DNA of 23,480 nt from Lewinellaceae bacterium (GCA_020636025.1 JACJYQ010000014.1:1-23480); one strand, 5' to 3'; counted from the first letter of the stretch, positions 7,765 through 16,325 are shown. The notes: generated from the letters alone by a model not told the origin. Numbers and translations are program-made.

Positions 7765-8742
7765 ATGACCTTTGCCTCTCCACTTTGGCTTTTACTCTTT
7801 GTTCCGCTATACTATTGGTGGCGAAAGGGGCGTGCACAGATGCTAACGCTCAAAATGCCACAAACAAACAGGCATTTTTCAGGAGCGACCTGGCGCTCGA
7901 AGGTTCGGCCTTTATGGAATAGGATAGGGTTGTTCTCCCTTGGCTTGTTGGTACTGGCCATGGCCCGGCCCCAGAAAAAATGGCAGGAAGAAAAAGTAAA
8001 GGCCGACGCACTGGATATAGTACTGGCGATGGACATTTCACCTTCCATGCTGAGTAAGGATTTTGATCCGGACAGACTAACCGTTGCTAAAAAGGTGGCA
8101 GTAGATTTTGTCGAAAACCGCCCGCATGACAGAATTGGTCTGGTGGCCTTTTCCGCAGAGGCATTCACCCAATGTCCATTAACGGCCGATAGAAAAGTGG
8201 TGCAGTCCTTCATTCGGGAATTAACCGTAGGCAGATTAAAGGATGGCACCGCCATTGGAATGGGGCTGGCAACGGCCATTAACCGCATGAAAGAAAGTCC
8301 GTCCAGAAGTAAAATAGTGATCCTGCTCACTGACGGGGAAAACACAACTGGGTACATTACTCCAGATCAGGCAACCGAGATAGCCGTTTCGCTCGGCATC
8401 CGCGTGTACACGGTAGGGATAGGCAGTGAAGGAGTGGTGATGTCTCCTTCCCAAAGAGGCCCGAACGGCTCTTATATCTTTGGTCCAAGAATGTTGAAGT
8501 TCAACACAGATCTCCTGAAAGACATTGCCGATAGAACCAAAGGGAAATTTTACCGGGCTTATTCTGAACGCGATCTCAAAGGCATTTATGCAGAGATTGA
8601 CCGCCTGGAAAAAACCAAGGTGGAAATTAAAACAGTGCAACGCACGAAAGAATATTATGAATGGTTTGTGGGAATCGCCATTGCTTTGTTGCTCCTGGAA
8701 TTCCTGGGCAGGTGGACGGTGTTGCGTTCGGTAACCCCATAA
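7765..8742 (+). CDS. batA: BatA-type von Willebrand factor A membrane protein
   Basis: A 325-residue protein. An N-terminal hydrophobic pair (residues 1-18, FASPLWLLLFVPLYYWW, and about 52-66) is followed by the ARPQ motif common in BatA/BatB. A VWA domain (about 82-290) comes next with a complete MIDAS metal site: DISPS (D90, S92, S94), the T of DGTAIG (162) and D190 of LLTDGENTTG. A C-terminal transmembrane helix lies at about 302-318. The VWA domain should face the periplasm and bind partners through a divalent metal. It is the last gene of the unit, 15 bp after its predecessor. The choice between batA and batB is uncertain. Confidence 0.85.
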   Translation: MTFASPLWLLLFVPLYYWWRKGRAQMLTLKMPQTNRHFSGATWRSKVRPLWNRIGLFSLGLLVLAMARPQKKWQEEKVKADALDIVLAMDISPSMLSKDFDPDRLTVAKKVAVDFVENRPHDRIGLVAFSAEAFTQCPLTADRKVVQSFIRELTVGRLKDGTAIGMGLATAINRMKESPSRSKIVILLTDGENTTGYITPDQATEIAVSLGIRVYTVGIGSEGVVMSPSQRGPNGSYIFGPRMLKFNTDLLKDIADRTKGKFYRAYSERDLKGIYAEIDRLEKTKVEIKTVQRTKEYYEWFVGIAIALLLLEFLGRWTVLRSVTP

Positions 8743-8774
8743 AAAAGGCGACACCCCGAGAACGGGATGTCGCC
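8741..8774 (-). terminator. Rho-independent terminator of hppA
   Basis: Read on the minus strand, the arms (GGCGACA at 8768-8774 and TGTCGCC at 8747-8753, continued by CCCG/CGGG after one mismatch) form a stem with a 4-base loop, followed by six T (8746-8741). It lies 24 bp beyond the hppA stop. It also overlaps the end of batA and may limit read-through both ways. Confidence 0.85.
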
Positions 8775-8797
8775 AGCGTATTTTCAAAGAGCTTTAA

Positions 8798-11230
8798 TTA
8801 TTCCTCTTTTTGTTGCAGTTGTTGCTTTTGATATTCTCTTTTCATCGCCTCTTTTTCCTCAATGTTGGCAGGTTTCTTGCCATTTCCAGGTCCCTGAAGC
8901 TGGTTGTTTGGATTCAAGGTTGGACCAGCAGGCGTGTTGGTAGGATGAGGACCGCTGTTTTGCTGTTGCTGCTCATTTGTCAGGATTAACCCTTGCTTGG
9001 CTGCATTGCTATTTGGATCGATACGCTCTTTGCGCTCATACATTCTCAAACCGCTGGTGTCAATAGAAGATGTTTCATCCCCGTGGTGACCGCCGAGGAT
9101 CGGAGCCAACGTGAGACCAACCAGACAAGTCAGTTTGATCAGAATATTCATAGACGGTCCGGAAGTATCTTTAAACGGATCACCTACGGTATCACCAGTT
9201 ACAGCCGCTTTGTGCGGTTCAGATCCTTTGTAGTACATTTCTCCGTCGATCTCAACACCGCTCTCAAATGACTTCTTGGCATTGTCCCAGGCGCCACCGG
9301 CGTTTGACTGGAAAATAGCCCACATAACACCACTTACAGTAACGCCTGCCATGTATCCGCCAAGTGCCTCAGGACCCATAACAAATCCAACCACGATTGG
9401 TGTAATGATGGTAACCAGGCCAGGAGCCATCATTTCTCTCAGAGCAGCTTTGGTACTAATGGCTACACAACGCTGATAATCAGCTTTGCCGGTACCTTCC
9501 AAAAGACCTGGAATTTCTCTGAATTGTCTGCGAACCTCTTCCACCATTTCCATGGCGGCTTTACCTACGCTTTTCATGGCCAGGGCGCTGAATACAACCG
9601 GAACCATGCCACCCAGGAACAGGGCTGACAAAACTTTTGCTTTAAAAATATTAATACCCTGAATGCCAGTGAAATTTACATAGGCAGCAAAAAGCGCCAG
9701 GGCAGTCAAAGCAGCAGAGGCAATGGCAAATCCTTTACCAATTGCCGCTGTAGTATTACCTACTGTATCCAGAATATCTGTATTCGCACGAACTTCTTTT
9801 GGTAGCTCACTCATTTCTGCGATACCTCCGGCGTTGTCGGCGATAGGGCCGAACGCGTCGATGGCCAGCTGCATGGCTGTAGTAGCCATCATGGCAGAAG
9901 CGGCAATCGCCACACCATAGAAACCCGCCAGGGAGTAAGCACCCCAGATAGCCATTGAGAACATTACGATTGGCATCCAGGTAGAGATCATACCCACAGC
10001 CAGACCGGAAATGATGTTGGTAGCAGAACCGGTTGCTGATTGACGAACGATGCTCATTACTGGTTTTTTACCCATACCGGTGTAATACGCAGTGATGGTT
10101 GAGATCAAAGCACCAACGATCAAACCGATCATGGTAGCGTTGAATACACTGGTGCTGGTGATTTCTCGTGTACCAGTACCAAAGAATGACATGGTCATTG
10201 TTTCAGGAAGCATCCAGCGAATAATCGGATATGCAACAATGGCCGTAAGAATGATACTCGCCCAGTTGCCGCGATCGAGGGCACCTTGTACGGAATCTAC
10301 ATTTTGATTGTCATTGTCTTTGATGCGGATCAACCACATACCTACGATAGACAATAAAATACCTACACCGGCAATCACGATAGGTAGCAGGATTGGTCCG
10401 ATGCCACCAAATACATCCTGGATGCCACCAGAGTCGCGAATAACTGAATTACCCAGTACCATAGCAGCCAATACTGTCGCTACATAAGAACCGAACAAAT
10501 CGGCGCCCATACCGGCAACGTCACCTACGTTATCCCCTACGTTATCAGCGATTGTGGCAGGGTTACGCGGGTCATCTTCCGGAATACCGGCTTCAACTTT
10601 ACCAACGAGGTCGGCGCCAACGTCGGCAGCTTTGGTATAAATACCGCCACCAACACGGGCAAACAAGGCAATGGATTCAGCGCCAACAGAGAAACCTGCA
10701 AGTACCTCAAGTACCTGGGTCATCATGCGGGCACCACCTTCACCATACGCACCGTCCATGAAGAACATATAGAATAGCGCAAATAGTCCGCTCAAGCCCA
10801 GCACTGCGAGACCGGCAACACCGAGACCCATAACAGAACCTCCGTTGAAAGAGACTTTCAGCGCCTGGCTAAGGCTTGTACGAGCTGCCTGTGTGGTACG
10901 TACGTTGGCTTTTGTAGCGATGCGCATGCCAAAGAAACCGGCCAGAACAGAAAATGCTGCGCCAATGATAAAGGCAATTACGATCAGCGGGTGGCTGGTT
11001 TCCACCTGAGTACTGAGCCAGCCCAACAAAACGCTGGCAATTAATACATAGATGGCGAGAATGCGGTATTCCGATTTCAGGAATGCCATAGCACCGTCAG
11101 CGATGTTTTTCGCGATGCCTTGCATTTTTTCATCGCCTGCGTCTTGTTTGGTAACCCACTGTTGCAGTAAAAACATGTACACCAGGCCAATGACGCCAAA
11201 AATTGGTAAGAAGTAAACCAGAGAACTCAT
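8798..11230 (-). CDS. hppA: Membrane-bound ion-translocating pyrophosphatase, K+-dependent type
   Basis: An 810-residue polytopic protein. It has the pyrophosphate/Mg-binding signature DVGADLVGKVEAGIPEDD (203-220), then NPATIADNVGDNVGDVAGMG, and the C-terminal GGAWDNAKK and GDTVGDPFKDTSGP motifs. It couples PPi hydrolysis to pumping of H+ or Na+ across the inner membrane. The motif GNTTAAIGKG (491-500) has alanine where K+-independent enzymes have lysine, so this is the K+-requiring subclass; the pumped ion cannot be decided from the sequence by eye. After the last hydrophobic segment (about residue 714) there is an unusual hydrophilic tail of about 95 residues rich in Q, N, P and K. The minus-strand ATG is preceded by a candidate promoter at 11302-11309. 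Confidence 0.95.
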   Translation of the reverse strand: MSSLVYFLPIFGVIGLVYMFLLQQWVTKQDAGDEKMQGIAKNIADGAMAFLKSEYRILAIYVLIASVLLGWLSTQVETSHPLIVIAFIIGAAFSVLAGFFGMRIATKANVRTTQAARTSLSQALKVSFNGGSVMGLGVAGLAVLGLSGLFALFYMFFMDGAYGEGGARMMTQVLEVLAGFSVGAESIALFARVGGGIYTKAADVGADLVGKVEAGIPEDDPRNPATIADNVGDNVGDVAGMGADLFGSYVATVLAAMVLGNSVIRDSGGIQDVFGGIGPILLPIVIAGVGILLSIVGMWLIRIKDNDNQNVDSVQGALDRGNWASIILTAIVAYPIIRWMLPETMTMSFFGTGTREITSTSVFNATMIGLIVGALISTITAYYTGMGKKPVMSIVRQSATGSATNIISGLAVGMISTWMPIVMFSMAIWGAYSLAGFYGVAIAASAMMATTAMQLAIDAFGPIADNAGGIAEMSELPKEVRANTDILDTVGNTTAAIGKGFAIASAALTALALFAAYVNFTGIQGINIFKAKVLSALFLGGMVPVVFSALAMKSVGKAAMEMVEEVRRQFREIPGLLEGTGKADYQRCVAISTKAALREMMAPGLVTIITPIVVGFVMGPEALGGYMAGVTVSGVMWAIFQSNAGGAWDNAKKSFESGVEIDGEMYYKGSEPHKAAVTGDTVGDPFKDTSGPSMNILIKLTCLVGLTLAPILGGHHGDETSSIDTSGLRMYERKERIDPNSNAAKQGLILTNEQQQQNSGPHPTNTPAGPTLNPNNQLQGPGNGKKPANIEEKEAMKREYQKQQLQQKEE

Positions 11231-11301
11231 CCGGTAAGTTTTATTTTGATGTGAAAAGAAAAACTAAACTTGTGTGAAAGGCAATTTGCCAAAAACGGCC
11301 G

Positions 11302-11309
11302 CAAAAGTA
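11302..11309 (-). promoter_or_regulatory. Candidate -7 box upstream of hppA
   Basis: On the minus strand this reads TACTTTTG, a full match to the Bacteroidetes -7 consensus TAnnTTTG, 71 bp before the hppA ATG. No clear TTG at -33 is seen. A short palindrome, GGCAATTTGCC (11280-11290), lies just downstream near the expected transcription start and could be an operator. Both are tentative. Confidence 0.4.
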
Positions 11310-11392
11310 ATACAGTTTTTGGGATAGTAGTTCCTATTGCACTTTGTGCTTTGATTAATTTGGTGAAATAAACGCTGGAATTAACTGCCTGA

Positions 11393-12025
11393 CTAATGTT
11401 TCTTTTTCCCTTTAAACATTTTTTCACCCGCATTTACGGCAATTGACAAATGATTTTCCCGGGGAGGAACCGGGCAGTTATATCCGTCGCTGTAGGCGCA
11501 ATAAGGATTGAAGCACTTGTTGAAATCAAGCACCATAATTGCTTGACCATCTCTTTCCACAATATCGCCCAAGGTTAATTCCAGATAACGGCCGCCGCCG
11601 TAAGTAGTTTCTCCATTGCTGCTGTCTTTGATTGGCAGGAATAAATAGTCCTGATATTTCTCCATGCTGAGCAGACGTATGTTTTGATAAATACAGAGTA
11701 CGTAAGAGACTCCTTCTCTTTCAAACGTCAGGGTTCCATATTTGCGGTATTGTGCCGTTTTCCCACTGTAAGTAGGCATATCAAAAACCTCTTCATCAGG
11801 GGTTGGTGAAAACAGGGCTGTTACTTTCCAACTTTCATCGGCAGGAAAAAAGTCGAGATAGGCTGTGTCTTTGGCCGATAATGGTGAACGCGGCTCATCC
11901 AGAAATTCCTGTTTGTAATGCTGGCGGTGTTGTTCAATTTCTTCAGCAAAGGAAAGACCGGATTCCTGTGCGTACAAGCCATTAATAAGTGCGGTAATGA
12001 ACAAGGTAAATGCTATTCTCATCAT
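11393..12025 (-). CDS. DUF1684 family secreted protein
   Basis: A 210-residue protein with a signal peptide (residues 1-20, ending LYAQ) and the DUF1684 landmarks: an N-terminal helix (EEIEQHRQHYKQEFL) with a following SPLSAKD...YLDFFPADESW, then TTYGGGRYLEL, VLDFNKCFNPYCAYSDGYNC and PVPPRENHLSIAVNAGE near the end. The conserved NPxCAY...CP.PPxEN motif is intact. The biochemical role of the family is unknown. It starts one base after the methyltransferase stop, so the two are co-translated. There are two adjacent ATG codons, and I use the first. Confidence 0.88.
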   Translation of the reverse strand: MMRIAFTLFITALINGLYAQESGLSFAEEIEQHRQHYKQEFLDEPRSPLSAKDTAYLDFFPADESWKVTALFSPTPDEEVFDMPTYSGKTAQYRKYGTLTFEREGVSYVLCIYQNIRLLSMEKYQDYLFLPIKDSSNGETTYGGGRYLELTLGDIVERDGQAIMVLDFNKCFNPYCAYSDGYNCPVPPRENHLSIAVNAGEKMFKGKKKH

Positions 12026-12026
12026 G

Positions 12027-13208
12027 TTATTTTTTCTTGGAAAGTAAGGTTTCCAGATAATGTTTTTTAATGCCGAACCCGGATTTGATGCTCTCTATTT
12101 GGTCAAGTGATTTTTCCCTTCGCTTATCTACGGCCTTTCCGGATTTAACGGCCGTGATCATCACGTTTTTAGCCGTATGTTCTGTGGATACAAATTCAAA
12201 TACTTTGGTTTGGTATCCTTCAGATTCCAATAGTAGAGCACGAATTCCATCGGTAATCAATTCGGCTTGCCTTTCCTCCAGAATGCCGTGTCGAAGTAGG
12301 GGCGCCAGTTCATTTTGTGTCGACATTTCTTTACGGATCTGTTTGTGACAGCAGGGTGCGGCAATGATCATATTTGCGTTGGCATGGATACCTCCAGCCA
12401 GGGCCATGTCGGTGGCAACATCGCAGGCATGCAGGGCAATCAGCATATCCAGCCTGGGTGGATGATAATCGCTGATGTTGAGGGCTTCAAAATGCAAACC
12501 ATCAAATCCTGAGTTTTCAGCTGCTTTGTTGCATGTTTTCACCAGCTCTTTCCTAAGTTCTATTCCAGTGATTTGCGGCTTAAGTTCTAATTGGTTGAAC
12601 AAGTAGTCATACAGGGCAAACGTGAGGTATCCTTTCCCTGATCCCATGTCTGCGATGATGGGTTCCTTTGGTAAGGGTGTTTGAGCATTCAGATTTTGAA
12701 TGATTTCCAGGTATTTGTTTATCTGACGCCATTTATCCTGCGACTTTGCCAACACTTCACCCTTGGAGTTGGTGATGCCCAAATGATATAACCAGGGCGA
12801 GGAAGCATCGATCAGGCGCTGTTTTTCGCGATTGTGGCTCATAACCGGAACGTCTTTTTGTGATGCCTTTTGCTGAGAAAACAATTCCTTCCCATTACCC
12901 GAAATTTTTAAACTGAAATCTCTTTCCGTAGTCAACAGATCTGCATTTTGAAAATTATTGGTCAAAAGGTTTCTCAATTCCTCCAGGGCAGGTTCCAACA
13001 AGTAGTTTTTCACCTCATCTCGCGTCTTGTACCGAAAATTAAAAGCAAGGTGCAGGCCTTTTTTGAGCTGTACAGGACGCAAATACACATTTTTCAAATC
13101 GGAACCAGCATGCTTCACAGGCTTGCTGAGCGTGCATTTGTGCAGACTACCTTTTTCAAAAGCTACCTGCAAGGCCTGTATAAACTGTTCTGTACCGCTG
13201 GGTGTCAT
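12027..13208 (-). CDS. SAM-dependent methyltransferase (Methyltransf_32-like)
   Basis: A 393-residue protein. The N-terminal 120 residues are of unclear fold. The linker HNREKQRLIDASSPWLYHLG and QDKWRQINKYLEII is followed by a Rossmann core with the SAM loop DMGSGKGYLTF (187-197), a later LHACDVATD motif and AAPCCHKQIRKEM. This pattern fits the class I methyltransferases of the Methyltransf_32 type found widely in bacteria, with a likely RNA or protein substrate that is not established. It sits between the MFS gene (10 bp) and the DUF1684 gene (1 bp) and is presumably in one operon with them. Confidence 0.8.
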   Translation of the reverse strand: MTPSGTEQFIQALQVAFEKGSLHKCTLSKPVKHAGSDLKNVYLRPVQLKKGLHLAFNFRYKTRDEVKNYLLEPALEELRNLLTNNFQNADLLTTERDFSLKISGNGKELFSQQKASQKDVPVMSHNREKQRLIDASSPWLYHLGITNSKGEVLAKSQDKWRQINKYLEIIQNLNAQTPLPKEPIIADMGSGKGYLTFALYDYLFNQLELKPQITGIELRKELVKTCNKAAENSGFDGLHFEALNISDYHPPRLDMLIALHACDVATDMALAGGIHANANMIIAAPCCHKQIRKEMSTQNELAPLLRHGILEERQAELITDGIRALLLESEGYQTKVFEFVSTEHTAKNVMITAVKSGKAVDKRREKSLDQIESIKSGFGIKKHYLETLLSKKK

Positions 13209-13218
13209 ATTACGTTAG

Positions 13219-14448
13219 CTATTCTGTTTCCCGAATATCGAGCTTTTTAAGATTTCTGGTATAGATGATCAGGTAAATACAGCCTGCTAAACTCATAATG
13301 GCTGCCAGCCAGAATACCGGAGCTGTTTTGGTTACATCATTGGCCACGTACCAACCTGCCAACAGGGCGCCACCTCCAATAGCAATTTCCAATGCAATGT
13401 ACATGGTGGCCAGTGCGCGTCCCTTGCGTTTTTTCTCGCCCAGGTCAACCGTCCAGGCATTGATGGCAGGGGAAAAAATGCCGTTTCCAAGCCCGAAGAC
13501 GATGGCTGCAACAAACAACATCGTGGCAGATTCTGCCAGGGCAAAAAGACCCATTGCCAACGCAATAATAAGTGAGGATGCCTGTAAAACTGGTACACGC
13601 CCCAATTCATCGGAAATTCGTCCAGCAAAGAAACGGGTGGATATACTAGCCAGGGTGAAAAGGGTGAAACAAATCCCCCGGTTAGACACACCCAACTGGT
13701 CGCTGAGATCAGGAACCAGGGTTAAAATGACCCCGTAACTCAAGTAGCAGAAGATCATGATAATGGCTGAAGGCATGGCCAAAGGATCAAATATGTCATT
13801 CTTTCCAACTTTCAACAACTTAAAGCTGAATCGCTGTTTTTCTGTCAGTGTTTCCGGCATATTGACCAATATGATGATGGAAAATACCGCCAGCACTGCT
13901 GATGCATAAAACATAATATTCAGGCCATAAGCATTAGTCAGCCAGCTTCCCAGCAAAGGGGATGCACTGGCACCCACGCTGAAACAAATGCCAAGCACGC
14001 CCATGGCTTCTCCACGCTGCTTGTCGGGCACCACATCAGCTACATAGGCTGATGTACCGGTGGGCTTGAAACCCGTAGAAAATCCGTGAAAAAAACGAAG
14101 CGCAAAGAATCCGCCTACAAACGCCAGTTGAGGGTACAGCAAGCTGCAAATCACACAGGCGAAAGTACCTACGTACATCACCGGCAAGCGTCCAACCGTA
14201 TCGGCAAGCTTACCGCTAAATGGTCGTGAAGCACCAGCTGTTAAGGTGAAAAGCGCAATGATCCATCCTTTGTATTCGGCGCCACCCATGTTGCTCAGGT
14301 AGGCGGGTAATTCAGGGATCATCATGTTAAAGCTGCCGGCAAAAAGTCCGTGAGAGAGGCACAACAGTAAAAAAGGACGGGTATAAAGAGTTTTTTGCAC
14401 AGCAACGTATTCGAAAGGCAAAGGTACGCAGCCGTTTGGCCAGCGCAT
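13219..14448 (-). CDS. Major facilitator superfamily transporter
   Basis: A 12-helix transporter with the MFS loop motif GKLADTVGRLPVMYVGT after helix 2, its counterpart GRISDELGRVPVL in the second half, and the helix-4/5 region GFSTGFKPTGTSAYVADVVP. These resemble drug or metabolite efflux-type MFS members; the substrate is unknown. Start choice: I report the ATG at 14448 (409 residues), which has AGGAG 13 bases upstream. A GTG at 14400 (VQKTLYTRPFLLLCLSHG) would begin where relatives normally begin (393 residues), and a TTG at 14502 would give 427. It is the first gene of an operon with the methyltransferase and the DUF1684 gene. Confidence 0.85.
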   Translation of the reverse strand: MRWPNGCVPLPFEYVAVQKTLYTRPFLLLCLSHGLFAGSFNMMIPELPAYLSNMGGAEYKGWIIALFTLTAGASRPFSGKLADTVGRLPVMYVGTFACVICSLLYPQLAFVGGFFALRFFHGFSTGFKPTGTSAYVADVVPDKQRGEAMGVLGICFSVGASASPLLGSWLTNAYGLNIMFYASAVLAVFSIIILVNMPETLTEKQRFSFKLLKVGKNDIFDPLAMPSAIIMIFCYLSYGVILTLVPDLSDQLGVSNRGICFTLFTLASISTRFFAGRISDELGRVPVLQASSLIIALAMGLFALAESATMLFVAAIVFGLGNGIFSPAINAWTVDLGEKKRKGRALATMYIALEIAIGGGALLAGWYVANDVTKTAPVFWLAAIMSLAGCIYLIIYTRNLKKLDIRETE

Positions 14449-14540
14449 AAAAAAGAAGCGACTCCTGCTAATTTCTATGCTCCTTGTATATTTGTAGCCC
14501 AATTTTTGCCAAAGAACAGGTCATGTTTCAGATGCTGTTT

Positions 14541-14683
14541 GTGAATTATAAATTATGAATTATAAATTATGAATGAACACAACTGTTTGGCCTTCGCTTG
14601 AATGGAAAATTTGTTTTCAAGCCAAGTCACAATGATTTACAAACGTGTAATTCATAATTCATAATTCATAATTCATAATTCAT
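14541..14683. repeat. Inverted heptamer-repeat arms around an inner hairpin
   Basis: The left arm 14541-14575 is five heptamers alternating ATGAATT- and ATAAATT-like units. The right arm 14649-14683 is five exact AATTCAT units followed by a partial one. The arms are complementary, 35 bp each, separated by 73 bp. Inside the loop GCTTGAA (14596-14602) pairs with TTCAAGC (14616-14622), extended by TTGGC/GCCAA beyond a small bulge. The element lies between the MFS gene and the tRNA and ends 10 bp before the tRNA. I see no gene in 14449-14693. Confidence 0.85.
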
Positions 14684-14693
14684 AATTAAATTT

Positions 14694-14767
14694 CGGGATG
14701 TAGCGCAGCCCGGTAGCGCGCGTCGTTCGGGACGACGAAGTCGCTGGTTCGAATCCAGTCATCCCGA
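14694..14767 (+). tRNA. tRNA-Pro (anticodon CGG)
   Basis: A 74-base cloverleaf. Acceptor stem CGGGATG/CATCCCG with discriminator A; D arm GCGC/GCGC; anticodon stem CGTCG/CGACG with loop TTCGGGA, so the anticodon CGG is at 14728-14730; T arm GCTGG-TTCGAAT-CCAGT. No CCA is encoded. The CGG anticodon reads CCG proline codons. Confidence 0.96.
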
Positions 14768-14773
14768 CTAAAC

Positions 14774-14865
14774 AAAGAGCCAGGTTTTCCAGTTTAGGCT
14801 TACTGTTGGGGAAAGTGTTATTGTAACTTCCTCAACAAGAATACTGGCTACTGGCTCTTTTTATT
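14774..14865 (+). terminator. Structured terminator-like element after tRNA-Pro
   Basis: An outer 10-bp perfect stem AAAGAGCCAG (14774-14783) / CTGGCTCTTT (14851-14860) is followed by further T bases (TTATTTCT). Within it CCAGT (14789-14793) pairs with ACTGG (14843-14847), and a long hairpin runs from 14805 to 14836 (GTTGGGGA with TCCTCAAC, one G-T pair, continuing to a GTTA/TAAC tip with one short bulge). This is a three-level stem, more elaborate than a normal terminator. It ends 3-4 bp before tatD, so it may also control tatD expression or be a small RNA. Confidence 0.65.
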
Positions 14866-14868
14866 TCT

Positions 14869-15642
14869 ATGAATCAATTTATCGACACCCACGCACACCT
14901 ATACTCCCGCAAGTTTCAAAGCGACCGGGATGACATGATACAACGCGCCATAGCAGCCGGAGTAACCCGCCTGTATTTGCCCAATATCGATTCCGAATCC
15001 ATCGATAGCATGCTGGACCTGGAAAATAGCTTTCCGGACAACTGCTTTGCCATGATGGGGCTACATCCGACCTCCGTGCAGGCAGATACCTACGAAAAAG
15101 AGCTAAAGCTGGTGGAGAAATACCTCGGGGAACGAAAGTGGGCAGGAGTCGGGGAAACAGGTATTGATCTGTACTGGGATAAATCTACGCTTGATATTCA
15201 ACAAAAATCCTTTGCCCGTCAGATTGAGTGGGCCAAGGACCTTGACAGACCTGTGATCATCCACGCACGCATGGCCAATACGGAGTGCCTGGAACTGGTT
15301 AGAAAAGCTCAGGATGGCCGCTTGCGCGGCATTTTTCATTGTTTCTCCGGTACAGAAGATGAAGCCAGGGAGATGATCGACCTGAATTTTATGCTCGGTA
15401 TTGGAGGGACCCTTACCTACTCAAAATCGGAATTGCCCGAAGTGCTTAGCGCGATTTCCCTGGAGCATATCGTGCTCGAGACCGACTCTCCTTACCTGCC
15501 TCCGGTACCTTTCCGGGGAAAGCGAAATGAAAGCGCTTATATCCCGTACATCGCAGAGAAATTGTCCATGGTAAAATCAGTTTCCGTGGAAGAAATCGCA
15601 CAGCGAACCACAGCGAATGCGATCCGGATGTTTGCGAACTAA
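14869..15642 (+). CDS. tatD: TatD family metal-dependent hydrolase
   Basis: A 257-residue TIM-barrel hydrolase with all TatD metal ligands visible: FIDTHAHLY (H8, H10), GVGETGIDLYW (E96), VIIHAR (H132), FHCFSG (H157) and LETDSPYL (D206), plus the TANAIRMF ending. Members act as 3'-5' DNases or other phosphoesterases in the cytoplasm; the substrate here is unknown. Length is normal. The start ATG is the first possible after the upstream stem-loop, with no visible Shine-Dalgarno sequence. It may be read from the tRNA promoter if the intervening stem is not a full stop. Confidence 0.93.
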   Translation: MNQFIDTHAHLYSRKFQSDRDDMIQRAIAAGVTRLYLPNIDSESIDSMLDLENSFPDNCFAMMGLHPTSVQADTYEKELKLVEKYLGERKWAGVGETGIDLYWDKSTLDIQQKSFARQIEWAKDLDRPVIIHARMANTECLELVRKAQDGRLRGIFHCFSGTEDEAREMIDLNFMLGIGGTLTYSKSELPEVLSAISLEHIVLETDSPYLPPVPFRGKRNESAYIPYIAEKLSMVKSVSVEEIAQRTTANAIRMFAN

Positions 15643-15680
15643 CTGCTGCTTTTAACCATTAACCAGCACAGGAACGAGGA

Positions 15681-15744
15681 TTACACAGAATAAAATCTGT
15701 GAAATCAGAGTCCCGAGTTTACCTCGGGATTAAATCTGTGATAA
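15681..15744. repeat. Nested palindrome of the AATCTGTGAT family
   Basis: Imperfect outer arms (TTACACAGA at 15681-15689 against TCTGTGATAA at 15735-15744) surround an inner perfect hairpin TCCCGAG (15711-15717) / CTCGGGA (15723-15729). The unit AAATCTGTGA occurs twice directly (15693-15702 and 15732-15741) and again in the palindrome at 20858-20942. The rest of the 182-bp gap 15643-15824 shows nothing else clear. Confidence 0.75.
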
Positions 15745-15824
15745 CGTTTTGTACTTACTCAGGTTAAACATGGGTTAAAGGGCCTGGAATCCTGAGCGCT
15801 GGTCTTTTTCTTTGTAAAAAAATT

Positions 15825-16163
15825 ATGACTATGAAAAAAACAATGCTCTTACTTGTGCTATTGGCACAATCTCTTTTCGCTGCCGCTCAGCTCTATGTTG
15901 AAGGTGTAAAACTCGAACCTGCCAACACCGGCCAGTATCTCGAAATCGATCCATTATTCCGCGAAGACGGCTCCTGTGCATTTCAGGTAGATTATGGTCA
16001 GTCGGAACCCAAGAAAGACTTTGTCTCCGATGTAAACGGAAAACGCTATCACTTCAGAAGTGTGATCGATGGTTTGAATTTGTTTTTCGAAGAAGGCTGG
16101 GTCGTTGACCAGATTTATGTCATGGAACGTGGTCGGCGGTACCTGCTGAAACGGCGCTATTAA
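15825..16163 (+). CDS. Small secreted protein of unknown function
   Basis: 112 residues with a signal peptide (MLLLVLLAQSLFAAAQ, ending at about residue 22), then a small domain of about 90 residues, mostly beta by appearance (LYVEGVKLEPANTGQYLEI, CAFQVDYGQ, VIDGLNLFFEEGW, then a basic end LLKRRY). One cysteine. A second in-frame ATG at 15831 is as likely a start. It is followed by a strong terminator, so it is probably transcribed alone or from tatD. I do not recognise the family. Confidence 0.7.
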   Translation: MTMKKTMLLLVLLAQSLFAAAQLYVEGVKLEPANTGQYLEIDPLFREDGSCAFQVDYGQSEPKKDFVSDVNGKRYHFRSVIDGLNLFFEEGWVVDQIYVMERGRRYLLKRRY

Positions 16164-16180
16164 TCTTTGACATCTAATAA

Positions 16181-16220
16181 AAAAAGAGTCGTCACCAATG
16201 TTTGTGACGACTCTTTTTTT
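16181..16220. terminator. Bidirectional Rho-independent terminator
   Basis: GAGTCGTCAC (16186-16195) and GTGACGACTC (16204-16213) form a perfect 10-bp stem with an 8-base loop. A run of A lies before and seven T after, so the stem can extend by A-T pairs. It ends the small secreted protein gene and separates it from the promoter of the next gene. Confidence 0.93.
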
Positions 16221-16262
16221 ATGCTTTAATGGCTTTTTTGCCCGTATAATCACTTCAACACT

Positions 16263-16305
16263 TGACTTCAATCATTTATTTTATTATTTTTTAGGCTAAA
16301 ATTTG
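16263..16305 (+). promoter_or_regulatory. Predicted Crp/Fnr-type site and -7 box for the 137-aa gene/USP unit
   Basis: TGACTTCAATCA (16263-16274) is a TGA-N6-TCA palindrome. A -7-like box TAAAATTTG (16297-16305; one extra base between TA and TTTG compared with TAnnTTTG) follows. The palindrome centre is 36.5 bp upstream of the G of TTTG, which puts it near -42 of the expected start, a class II activator position. The start of transcription would be about 15 bp before the ATG. The same geometry occurs at two other promoters in this window. Confidence 0.55.
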
Positions 16306-16325
16306 TACATTAAAAGCCTGAAAAC

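Noticed and set aside
13298..13738. 146-codon plus-strand frame opposite the MFS gene
   Set aside because: It is the antisense shadow of a well-supported transporter gene.
14487..14494. TATATTTG, a plus-strand match to the -7 consensus upstream of the tRNA
   Set aside because: No -33 TTG at the right distance, and it lies about 200 bp before the tRNA, across the heptamer palindrome; too weak to list.
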